This document shows positions 9,198-16,355 of a stretch of DNA of 64,000 nt, piece after piece. The notes beneath the pieces were generated by a model. That model had not been told where the DNA came from. It did no database searches and saw only the letters and a program-made list of their open reading frames with translations. The position numbers and the translations under genes were made by a program. The stretch's first letter is position 1. Each line of letters opens with the position of its first letter. Source of the DNA: Saprospirales bacterium (GTDB lineage Bacteria > Bacteroidota > Bacteroidia > Chitinophagales > Saprospiraceae); NCBI GenBank assembly GCA_016703765.1, contig JADJBL010000003.1, positions 1-64,000 of the forward strand. Reading direction: 5' to 3'.

Positions 9198-9329
9198 TAC
9201 AGGGTTGTAAGTTATTAGCCGAATTTTTTATTTACCGCAAAGACGCAAAGGACGCGAAGCAGCCGGACTTTTACAACCCTGTATAATTGTAAAAACTGAG
9301 TTTCTTCGCGCCCTTTGCGCCTTAGCGGT
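9198..9329. repeat. Two interleaved inverted repeats (A-B-A'-B')
   Basis: Arm A (9198-9210, TACAGGGTTGTAA) is an exact inverted copy of A' (9271-9283). Arm B (9234-9259, starting ACCGCAAAGACGC) matches B' (9304-9329) inverted at 23 of 26 positions. Because the order is A-B-A'-B', the two stems cannot both form as simple hairpins; they would give a pseudoknot or alternative folds. The element fills the space between the sensor kinase stop and the rlmN start, both minus strand. Confidence 0.7.
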
Positions 9330-9339
9330 TAAATATAAA

Positions 9340-10530
9340 TTATGAGCTCTTTCTGCTGGCCGTCTTTTTTTTCGGCAACTGAATCGTAAACGTCGTCCCC
9401 TCGTTCTCTACCGATTTTTTCACGTAAATTTTTCCGGAATGGTAGTCTTCGATGATGCGCTTGGCCAGCGAGAGGCCCAGGCCCCAGCCGCGCTTTTTGG
9501 TCGTGTAGCCCGGCAGGAACACCGTGCGCCACTTGTTGGCTGGGATGCCCTTTCCTGTGTCGCTGATGTCGATATAAATATAATCCGAGTCGTGATGGAC
9601 GGCGGCCGTCAGTTTGCCCGTTCCCTCCATGGCGTCGAGGGCGTTGCGGAGCAGGTTTTCGACGACCCAGGCGAAGAGGTGGGAGTTGATATGGACCAAC
9701 AGCGGCGGCTGCGCCGTGCCCGGAAAATCGAACTCCACCTTGCGCGGCGCACGGGCCTGCATGTATTCGCGCGATTTTTCCAATTCGGTAAAAATGTCGA
9801 TGGGCTGGAGTTCGGGGGAGGAGCCGATCTTCGAAAAACGGTCGGCGATCAACTCCAGGCGGCCGACGTCGTTGAATAGCTCGTCTACGACCTGCTGCAC
9901 TTCGGCGTCGTCGCCCCGGATGCTGCGCAGGTGCTCGATCCAGCCGATGATGGCGGAGGTGGGCGTGCCCAGTTGGTGGGCGGTTTCCTTGGCCATGCCG
10001 ACCCATACCCGGTTTTGTTCCGAGCGCCGCGCCGTGCTGAAGCCGATATAGCCGAAGCCGATGAACACGCCGATCAGGCCCAGTTGCACCAGGGGGAAGT
10101 ATTCGAGCAGGGTGAGCAGGTTGGATTTTTTGAAATACAGCCTTTGGGCAAATCCCTCTATGGGCTCAACCCCTTCGGCCTCCATGCGGGCGAGTTCCTG
10201 TTCGAGAAATACGCGATTGGTGTCGCGGCCCTCGCCGAAGTTGAAGGCGTCGATGATGACGCCCGTCTCGCTGACGAGGATGACCGGGATCGTGGTGTTG
10301 GCCTTGAGGATCTCCGTGTGCAGGGTGAAGTCGAGGCAGGGGTCGCATTCCGGCGGCAGGGGTTTGGCGATGGCTTCCTGGGCCATCAGCCAATGTCCGA
10401 CCTTGTTGTATTCCTCCCTGGCCAGCCGGGAAGTGACGTAATTGGTGTAGACCAGGGAAACGGCCACGATCAGCAGTCCGCCTGCCGCCAGGTACCATTT
10501 CCATCTGGATTTATTGGTGTATCTATTCAT
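9340..10530 (-). CDS. Two-transmembrane sensor histidine kinase
   Basis: The 396-residue protein has a membrane helix at about 12-30, a periplasmic sensor region to about 143 that holds a CDPC motif (about 62-65), and a second helix at about 145-165. The kinase core follows: H-box MAKETAHQLGTPTSAI with phospho-acceptor His185, N-box ENLLRNALDAM, G1 ISDTGKGIP, and G2 GWGLGLSLAKRI. The AHQLGTPxSAI H-box is a common Bacteroidota type. No response regulator is adjacent, so it is an orphan, and its signal is unknown. The CxxC in the sensor domain might respond to redox or metal, which is only a suggestion. Confidence 0.9.
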   Translation of the reverse strand: MNRYTNKSRWKWYLAAGGLLIVAVSLVYTNYVTSRLAREEYNKVGHWLMAQEAIAKPLPPECDPCLDFTLHTEILKANTTIPVILVSETGVIIDAFNFGEGRDTNRVFLEQELARMEAEGVEPIEGFAQRLYFKKSNLLTLLEYFPLVQLGLIGVFIGFGYIGFSTARRSEQNRVWVGMAKETAHQLGTPTSAIIGWIEHLRSIRGDDAEVQQVVDELFNDVGRLELIADRFSKIGSSPELQPIDIFTELEKSREYMQARAPRKVEFDFPGTAQPPLLVHINSHLFAWVVENLLRNALDAMEGTGKLTAAVHHDSDYIYIDISDTGKGIPANKWRTVFLPGYTTKKRGWGLGLSLAKRIIEDYHSGKIYVKKSVENEGTTFTIQLPKKKTASRKSS

Positions 10531-10582
10531 ACTTTGCGCGATATAGAACCCAAAATAAAGTAAATTTGGGCCTTCATTAAAA

Positions 10583-10656
<74 letters not shown>

Positions 10657-10677
10657 GGGGCCCCGGTGAAAAAAAAT

Positions 10678-10685
10678 TATCTTTG
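10678..10685 (+). promoter_or_regulatory. Bacteroidota -7 promoter box of ugd
   Basis: TATCTTTG matches TAnnTTTG, 55 bases before the ugd ATG. The expected TTTG -33 element would fall in the corrupted G-rich stretch and cannot be read. Confidence 0.55.
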
Positions 10686-10740
10686 CCTTTGGGTTACATT
10701 TTTTCTAGAAATAACCTCAGCAATTAAGTACCAGAACAAT

Positions 10741-12054
10741 ATGAAAATAGCAGTAATCGGCACCGGATACGTGGGCCTCGTGACCGGAACCTGTTTTGCG
10801 GAAACGGGAAACCAGGTCATCTGCGTCGATATCGACGCCCGCAAAGTGGCCCGTTTGCAGAACGGAGAGATCCCCATCTTCGAGCCCGGGCTCGACGTCC
10901 TCTTCGAGCGAAACACCGGCCAGGGCCGCCTTTCCTTTACCACCGATATGGCCGAGGCGATCGAAACCGCACAGTTTATTTTCCTCGCCCTTCCCACCCC
11001 CCCCGGCGCCAACGGTTCGGCAGACCTGTCCTTCGTGCTGGGCGTGGCCAAGCAGTTGGGCGGAATGATTAAAGATTATAAAGTGATCATCGATAAGAGC
11101 ACGGTGCCCGTGGGAACCGCCGAAATGGTGCACGCCCTGCTCGCGGAACAATTGCCGGAGGATCTGTTCGACGTGGTGTCCAACCCCGAATTCCTCCGGG
11201 AAGGCGTGGCCGTGGAGGATTTTCTCAAGCCCGACCGCGTGGTGGTGGGAACCCGCTCGCCCCGCGCCCGCAAAATGATGAACCAGTTGTATGAGCCATT
11301 CGTCCGCCAGGGCAATCCGATTTTATTCATGGATGAACGTTCGGCGGAGATGACCAAGTATGCGGCCAATTCCTACCTGGCCACCCGCATCACCTTTATG
11401 AACGAGATCGCCAACCTCTGCGAGCTGGTAGGGGCCAATGTCGACATGGTGCGCCTGGGCATCGGGAGCGATTCCCGCATCGGCAAGCGTTTCCTCTTTC
11501 CCGGCGTGGGCTACGGCGGAAGCTGTTTCCCCAAAGACGTGCAGGCCCTGGCCAATACCGCCGGCGAACACCAGTACGATTTCAAGATCCTGCGCTCGGT
11601 CATGGAGGTCAATACCAGCCAGAAAGTCAGGCTGGTCGACAAGATCAAGGCCTATTTCGGCGACGATCTCAAAGGTAAGACCATCGCCATCTGGGGCCTG
11701 GCCTTCAAACCCAATACCGACGATATCCGCGAAGCGCCCGCCCTTTACACCATCGACGGGCTGCTGGAAGCCGGCGCCCAGATCCGGGCCTTTGACCCGG
11801 AAGCCATGGAAAACGTGAAGGCCCTTTACGGAGACAAAATTTTCCTCGCCAAGGACCAATACGAGGCGCTGCTCGGGGCCGATGTGCTGGCCATCGTCAC
11901 CGAATGGGCCGCCTTCCGCTCGCCCAGTTTCGAAGTGATGAAAGAACTGCTCAAAACCCCCGCCATCTTCGACGGCCGCAACCTCTACGACCTGGAGCAA
12001 ATGCGCGACGCCGGGTTTTATTACGAGAGCATCGGGAGGGAGGCGGTTAAATAG
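10741..12054 (+). CDS. ugd: UDP-glucose 6-dehydrogenase
   Basis: The 437-residue protein oxidises UDP-glucose to UDP-glucuronate with two NAD+, feeding capsule and exopolysaccharide precursors. The NAD-binding motif GTGYVG is at residues 7-12. The central domain has NPEFLREG (148-155), and the catalytic Cys262 sits in GGSCFPKD. The C-terminal UDP-binding domain includes GLAFKPNTDDIREAP. ATG 10741 was chosen because it starts the Rossmann strand MKIAVIGTGYVG directly. It is intact and monocistronic. A hairpin element follows it. Confidence 0.96.
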   Translation: MKIAVIGTGYVGLVTGTCFAETGNQVICVDIDARKVARLQNGEIPIFEPGLDVLFERNTGQGRLSFTTDMAEAIETAQFIFLALPTPPGANGSADLSFVLGVAKQLGGMIKDYKVIIDKSTVPVGTAEMVHALLAEQLPEDLFDVVSNPEFLREGVAVEDFLKPDRVVVGTRSPRARKMMNQLYEPFVRQGNPILFMDERSAEMTKYAANSYLATRITFMNEIANLCELVGANVDMVRLGIGSDSRIGKRFLFPGVGYGGSCFPKDVQALANTAGEHQYDFKILRSVMEVNTSQKVRLVDKIKAYFGDDLKGKTIAIWGLAFKPNTDDIREAPALYTIDGLLEAGAQIRAFDPEAMENVKALYGDKIFLAKDQYEALLGADVLAIVTEWAAFRSPSFEVMKELLKTPAIFDGRNLYDLEQMRDAGFYYESIGREAVK

Positions 12055-12097
12055 AGCCTCCTGAAATACCTTTTTGGAGTCATTTACGTTTCCTCAG

Positions 12098-12160
12098 TTT
12101 AGGAGGTTTAGAAAGTTTAGGATGTTTAGTCCCCCTTCTAAACTTTCTAAACCTCCTAAA
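12098..12160. repeat. Long purine/pyrimidine inverted repeat with 23-bp arms
   Basis: Arm 12098-12120 (units of TTTAGGAGG, TTTAGAAAG) is an exact inverted copy of 12138-12160, with a 17-base loop. Each arm is made of near-repeats of a 9-mer, and the pattern continues to 12187. It may act as a terminator for ugd. A similar unit (CCTCTAAACCTCCTAAAC) recurs at about 55892-55909. Confidence 0.75.
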
Positions 12161-12187
12161 CCTTCTAAACTCCCAAACCTCCCAAAC

Positions 12188-12799
12188 ATGAATCTCCGTC
12201 CTCTCCTCCTCTTCCTGCTCCCAGCCATAGCCACATCCTGCGCAAAAACCGAAAAAGTACAGGTTCACGACGAGCAGGGAAAACTGATGCAGGAATACCG
12301 CGTCGACATAGAAACCTACGCCAAGGTAGGGGAATACGTGGCCTATTACCCCGACGGGAAAAAACAGGAAGTGTCGAATTTTGTACAGGATACCCTCGAC
12401 GGGCTGCGCACCCTGTACCACCCCAACGGAGAAGTGCAGATCGAGGAGCGCTACCGGATGGGCTTGTTCGAAGGGCCTTACAAGGCCTATTACGAAAGTG
12501 GCAAACTGGAACTGGAGGGCAATTACGAAGACAACGCCATGACGGGCGCCTGGAAGCGCTATTACGAAAACGGGCAGTTGATGGAAGAAGTGGTTTTCGT
12601 CGGCAACGAGGAGAACGGGCCTTTCGTGGAATACTACGAAACCGGAAAGCTCAAGGCCAAAGGCGAATACCTGGAAGGCGACCACGAACACGGCTTGCTG
12701 GAGCTCTACGACTCCACCGGCGTGTTGGAACGCAAAATGAACTGCGAAAGAGGCCTATGCCGGACTACCTGGATGCGCGATTCGACCACGATCCAATAA
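12188..12799 (+). CDS. Lipoprotein with MORN-like repeats
   Basis: This 203-residue lipoprotein has a signal sequence ending at the lipobox ATSC (Cys18). The mature part holds repeated 22-24-residue units of the form YYxxGKLExEGxY (for example YYESGKLELEGNY, YYENGQLMEE, YYETGKLKAKGEY), the toxin-like/MORN variant that Bacteroidota call antitoxin YwqK-like repeats. The function is unknown; such repeats usually form beta hairpins for binding membranes or partners. ATG 12188 begins the signal peptide; the in-frame sequence upstream is hairpin repeat and was excluded. The gene is 13 bases ahead of porQ and may be cotranscribed. Confidence 0.8.
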   Translation: MNLRPLLLFLLPAIATSCAKTEKVQVHDEQGKLMQEYRVDIETYAKVGEYVAYYPDGKKQEVSNFVQDTLDGLRTLYHPNGEVQIEERYRMGLFEGPYKAYYESGKLELEGNYEDNAMTGAWKRYYENGQLMEEVVFVGNEENGPFVEYYETGKLKAKGEYLEGDHEHGLLELYDSTGVLERKMNCERGLCRTTWMRDSTTIQ

Positions 12800-12812
12800 A
12801 AAACTCCAAACG

Positions 12813-13874
12813 ATGAGATCGATTCTACTGCTGTTCCTTTTTTCGGGAAGTTTGCTGTCTCTGCGGGCCCAGACCGGCGGCCGGGCGGTGTATCAATTTC
12901 TACGGCTCGCCCCTTCCGCCCGGATCACAGCCCTTGGCGGCAACCTGATCAGCGTGCGCGACGACGACGTCAACCTGGCCTACGGCAATCCGGCGCTGCT
13001 CAACCAGGGCATGCACCAGGCCCTTTCCTTCAGCCATAATTTTTACCCCGGCGGCATCCAGAACGGCTATGCCGTGTACGGCCACCACGTCCCGAAATGG
13101 GACCTCACCCTGCACGGCGGGCTGCAATACGTCCAATACGGGGATTTCCCCGCCACGGATGAAATGGGCGTGCAAAGCGGAGAGTTCAAGGCCTCGGAAT
13201 ACGCCCTTACCCTGGGCGCCGGCAAGCAATTATACGAACGGCTCTCGGTGGGAGCCAACCTCAAATTCGTCAGTTCCCAGTTGGAAAGCTATAATTCCGC
13301 CGGATTCGCCGGAGACCTGGCGGCCACCTTTTTCGACACCACCAGCCGCTTCGCCCTCTCTCTCGTGATGCGCAACATCGGCGGCCAGGTGTCGGCCTAC
13401 CGGGAGGATAACCCGGAGAAACTGCCCTTCGATATGCAGCTCGGGCTTTCCCATCGGCTGCGCTATCTGCCCTTCCGGATTTCCATCATTTACCACGATC
13501 TCCACCGCTGGAACATCCTCTACGACGATCCCAACTCAGAGGAGCCGACGGATTTTTCGGGGGAAACCCCAGAGCCGAACAAGGGCAGCCTTTTTGTCGA
13601 CAACCTCTTCCGGCATTTTATCTTCAGCGGGGAGTTGCTTTTTGGAAAGAACGAACCGGTGCGGCTCCGCGTCGGCTACAACCACCAGTTGAGGCAGGAA
13701 TTATCGGTGGTGAATTTTCGCAGCCTGACCGGCTTTTCCTTCGGCGTCGGCATCAAGATCAACCGCTTCCGCATCGATTACGGCCGGGGCATCTACCACC
13801 TGGGCGGCGGGCTCAACCATTTCACCCTATCCACGAATTTGGCTGAATTCTCTCATAAACGCATGCTGGATTAG
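12813..13874 (+). CDS. porQ: Type IX secretion system protein PorQ
   Basis: The 353-residue protein has a signal peptide cleaved after RAQ (about residue 20) and a PorV/PorQ-like outer-membrane barrel. Typical blocks are YQFLRLAPSARITALGGNLISVRDDDVNLAYGNPALL (about 28-66; the opening ALGG and NPALL are hallmarks of the FadL-like family) and a C-terminal FGVGIKINRFRIDYGRG strand. PorQ is needed in type IX secretion and works with the sortase PorU attachment complex. Its presence fits the type IX cargo encoded at 35.2-37.2 kb and 55.9-57.6 kb. Confidence 0.85.
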   Translation: MRSILLLFLFSGSLLSLRAQTGGRAVYQFLRLAPSARITALGGNLISVRDDDVNLAYGNPALLNQGMHQALSFSHNFYPGGIQNGYAVYGHHVPKWDLTLHGGLQYVQYGDFPATDEMGVQSGEFKASEYALTLGAGKQLYERLSVGANLKFVSSQLESYNSAGFAGDLAATFFDTTSRFALSLVMRNIGGQVSAYREDNPEKLPFDMQLGLSHRLRYLPFRISIIYHDLHRWNILYDDPNSEEPTDFSGETPEPNKGSLFVDNLFRHFIFSGELLFGKNEPVRLRVGYNHQLRQELSVVNFRSLTGFSFGVGIKINRFRIDYGRGIYHLGGGLNHFTLSTNLAEFSHKRMLD

Positions 13875-13923
13875 TAGTTGAAGGTAAAAGTACCTTTGGG
13901 AGCCAAATATTTCACTTTTCTTT

Positions 13924-13947
13924 CAACTTTTCAACTTTTCAACTTTA
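13924..13947. repeat. Three tandem 8-bp units (CAACTTTT)
   Basis: CAACTTTT, CAACTTTT and CAACTTTA stand head to tail after porQ, extending an older TTTCTTTC run. The rest of 13875-14045 holds no gene I can support. It probably arose by slippage. Confidence 0.6.
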
Positions 13948-14045
13948 AACTGAGCGCGGTTGCTTAAATCAGTGTAAATTGAACTACAAAGCAGCGAAAA
14001 CCCCCATCCAGGAGTCTAATTACTTAACAGAAAACTTCCCAATCT

Positions 14046-14582
14046 TTGACAGATAGAGAGTTGATCGAAGGATGTATCCGGGAAGATCGCCGGTGTCAAA
14101 TGGAGGTTTTCCGGCGGTTCGCCGGAAAGATGATAGCCGTATGCCGTCGATATGCGCGGCACGAGCTGGAAGCCGAAGACATCCTTCAGGACGCTTTTAT
14201 CAAGGTGTTTGACAACCTGGGAAAATTCGAGTTCAAGGGCTCTTTCGAAGGATGGGTGCGCCGCATTGTGATCAATACCGCGCTGAAAAACTTCCAACGG
14301 GCCAGTTTTCAAAAAGAACAGCTGGGGCTGGACAACTTCGACGAGCAATCGATCGAGCCGGAGGCGATTTCCAACCTTCAGGAAGAAGAACTGATGGACC
14401 TGATCACGAGGTTGCCCGACGGATACCGCGTCGTGTTCAACCTGTACGTGATCGAGGGATTTAGTCATAAGGAGATATCCGATATGCTGGAGATCGGGGA
14501 GAGCACTTCGCGCTCGCAACTGGTCAAGGCCCGGAAGATGTTGAAAGAACAGATTCAGAAAATTCAAATGATCGTACTATGA
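14046..14582 (+). CDS. ECF-type RNA polymerase sigma factor
   Basis: The 178-residue protein has sigma-70 region 2 (about 10-80, with AEDILQDAFIKVFDNL, the -10 recognition and core-binding helix) and region 4 (about 120-170, with IEGFSHKEISDMLEIGESTSRSQLVKARKML, the helix-turn-helix). The only plausible start is TTG 14046, since an in-frame stop lies at 14025-14027 and the next ATG would remove region 2. It overlaps the following gene by four bases (ATGA), so it is coupled to it. That partner has a single membrane span and is likely its regulator. Confidence 0.9.
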   Translation: MTDRELIEGCIREDRRCQMEVFRRFAGKMIAVCRRYARHELEAEDILQDAFIKVFDNLGKFEFKGSFEGWVRRIVINTALKNFQRASFQKEQLGLDNFDEQSIEPEAISNLQEEELMDLITRLPDGYRVVFNLYVIEGFSHKEISDMLEIGESTSRSQLVKARKMLKEQIQKIQMIVL

Positions 14583-15061
14583 GCAATCGCGAGATGGATC
14601 GGATCCTTCGGGAGCGGTTGGAACATTTTGAACAGGAAGCTCCCATGCACGTGTGGGAGCGGGTCGCCGCAGCCCGCGCGGCCGGGAAGCGCCCTGCGAG
14701 TCCCTGGCTGTGGTGGAGCGGCGGTTTCGGCGTGCTGGCCCTGACGGCCGCCGTTGCGCTTTGGCTCCTGCTGGGACAAACCTCCTGGACGCCCGGCGCC
14801 CCCGAACAACCCGTCAATCAAGGTCAGGCCATCGACAATCCGATGACCGAAGACTGCCCCCCTACTGCAACAGCCTCTGCTCCGCAAGTTAAAGCTGAAG
14901 GCCTCCAGGTTTTTCAAAAGCAAAAGGAGGAAACGCAGGTAGCGAAGGCGGCTTTTATTCCCGAAATGCCGGCCGGATCTGAAATGGTTGAAGAGCAGGT
15001 GGAAAGCGGCTCTTCGCTCGTTCAATATGTTTCTTCTTTTGAGGGCTTGAAAAGCGAGTGA
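14579..15061 (+). CDS. ECF partner protein, N-terminal part (anti-sigma-like, one membrane span)
   Basis: MSNREMDRILRERLEHFEQEAPMHVWERV is a soluble N-terminus of the kind found in Bacteroidota proteins coded just after an ECF sigma factor. A single membrane helix (about 44-66: LWWSGGFGVLALTAAVALWLLL) and a low-complexity periplasmic linker follow. The stop at 15061 is probably false. Shifting frame at about 15050-15062 continues without a stop (EPGIIDWKYGRNQAF) into the beta-barrel part at 15138-15848, giving one protein of about 420 residues. By analogy it would hold the sigma factor at the membrane and link it to the envelope. Confidence 0.7.
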   Translation: MSNREMDRILRERLEHFEQEAPMHVWERVAAARAAGKRPASPWLWWSGGFGVLALTAAVALWLLLGQTSWTPGAPEQPVNQGQAIDNPMTEDCPPTATASAPQVKAEGLQVFQKQKEETQVAKAAFIPEMPAGSEMVEEQVESGSSLVQYVSSFEGLKSE

Positions 15062-15137
15062 ACCAGGCATAATCGACTGGAAGTACGGCAGGAATCAGGC
15101 TTTCCCCGAGATCAGTTGCAATGCATTTGGAAAGGAA

Positions 15138-15848
15138 TTGTGGAAACTCAACCTGTATCTCGAAGCCGTCGGTTCGCCGGAATACGTATTCCGCAGCCTG
15201 GGCTCCAAATCACAGGAATTCGCAGACTATGCCGGCTCCCGCGATAAGATGGAAGAGGTCAGGGGCGGTTTCACGACCGGGGTTCGCCTATCGGCTGTGA
15301 CCAATTTCGGGGTATCGGTCCGCACCGGTATTCAATACGGACAAATCAACGAGGTCCTAAACTACCGCGACCCGAACGATTTCCGGATGATCGTCACCAA
15401 CGTGTACGATCAACTGGGAAATATCATCGGCACGGACACGACCTTCCAGGCGGGCACCCACCGGGTGGTCTCCTATAACCGCTACCGCATGCTCGATGTG
15501 CCGCTGATGGCGGGCTACGAGTTTCAATTCCCGCGCTTCTCCATGGCGGTGCACGGAGGCGTTTATTTCAATCTCCTGTTCGCTCAAAAAGGGAAAATTC
15601 TTGGCCCCGACGGCGAGCCGGTTGGAGTTACTTCGGGAACTCCCAACGCATTTCCGGCTTTCAAAGACGAGCTTGGAATGAGCCTTGCGGGCTCCATCGG
15701 ATTCAATTACCGCCTGACGCCGGATATCCAGTTTATCGTGGAACCCCAATTCCGGATCATTCTCGATCCGGTCACCCGTTCGGCCTACCCGCTGAAGCAA
15801 GACTACTTTTTGACGGGGGTGACGATGGGGGTAAGGAAGAGTTTATAG
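15138..15848 (+). CDS. ECF partner protein, C-terminal outer-membrane beta-barrel part
   Basis: The frame encodes about 236 residues with repeated amphipathic strands: FTTGVRLSAVTNFGVSVRTGIQYGQINEVLNY, VPLMAGYEFQFPRFSMAVHGGVYFNLL, and a final TGVTMGVRKSL. This matches the OMP_b-brl_2 type of small outer-membrane barrel. There is no signal peptide and no good start here; upstream in-frame sequence continues back to about 15062, where an indel separates it from the anti-sigma-like half. I treat both as one frameshifted gene. A hairpin terminator follows at once. Confidence 0.65.
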   Translation: MWKLNLYLEAVGSPEYVFRSLGSKSQEFADYAGSRDKMEEVRGGFTTGVRLSAVTNFGVSVRTGIQYGQINEVLNYRDPNDFRMIVTNVYDQLGNIIGTDTTFQAGTHRVVSYNRYRMLDVPLMAGYEFQFPRFSMAVHGGVYFNLLFAQKGKILGPDGEPVGVTSGTPNAFPAFKDELGMSLAGSIGFNYRLTPDIQFIVEPQFRIILDPVTRSAYPLKQDYFLTGVTMGVRKSL

Positions 15849-15883
15849 AGATTAAAGGGCAGCCGCGGGCTGCCCTTTAATCT
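15849..15883. terminator. Bidirectional terminator between the ECF partner and mscL
   Basis: AGATTAAAGGGCAGCC and its reverse complement form a 16-bp stem around GCG. It lies between two convergent genes, directly after the stop at 15848. Confidence 0.85.
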
Positions 15884-15892
15884 CTGTGATTT

Positions 15893-16306
15893 TTATTTTT
15901 TCTTTAAAAGATCCCGAATCTCCATCAGCAACTTCTCCTGTGCCGAAGGCTCCGCCGGAGCCGCGGGGGCTTCCTCTTTCTTTTTCTGGGCATTGCTATA
16001 GGCTTTCATCACCATGAAGATGGCGAAGGCGATGATCAGGAAGTCGATGATGCTTTGAAGGAAGGCGCCATAGCGCAGCAGGACGGCTTCTTTGACCACT
16101 GCTCCGTCGGCGCCTGTCTCGGCGGCCTGGAGGGTATAGGCCAGTTGGGAAAAATCAACTCCGCCCAGCAGCAGGCCGAGGGGAGGAAGGATAATGTCGT
16201 TGGTAAAGGAGGCGACCACAGCGCCGAAAGCGCCGGCGATGATCACGGCAGTTGCCAGTTCCAGCACATTGCCGCGCATGATGAAGGATTTGAATTCTTT
16301 CCACAT
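15893..16306 (-). CDS. mscL: Large-conductance mechanosensitive channel MscL
   Basis: The 137-residue protein forms the homopentameric inner-membrane valve that opens under osmotic downshock. [31 protein letters not shown] covers the N-terminal amphipathic helix and TM1, whose gate region is glycine/alanine-rich. A periplasmic loop of about 30 residues follows, then TM2 ([18 protein letters not shown]) and a charged cytoplasmic helix ([14 protein letters not shown]). Length and order are normal. It lies downstream of acnA on the same strand, 49 bases away. Confidence 0.95.
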   Translation of the reverse strand: MWKEFKSFIMRGNVLELATAVIIAGAFGAVVASFTNDIILPPLGLLLGGVDFSQLAYTLQAAETGADGAVVKEAVLLRYGAFLQSIIDFLIIAFAIFMVMKAYSNAQKKKEEAPAAPAEPSAQEKLLMEIRDLLKKK

Positions 16307-16355
16307 AGCGTATTCAGTTTTATTAGGACTTAAAACTGAAAATAGAAAAAATTCA

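Noticed and set aside
8456..9286. Long open frames on the plus strand opposite rlmN and other GC-rich genes (also opposite acnA, clpX, dpp4)
   Set aside because: They are antisense shadows: high GC makes stops rare, their proteins are low-complexity His/Gly/Ala/Val-rich, and the opposite frame matches a known family.
10666..10740. An upstream start for ugd giving 25 extra residues
   Set aside because: The region contains the promoter box and the edge of the corrupted G run; the Rossmann fold starts at 10741.
13924..13947. Tandem octamers after porQ as a regulatory iteron
   Set aside because: Only three short T-rich units, most easily explained by slippage.
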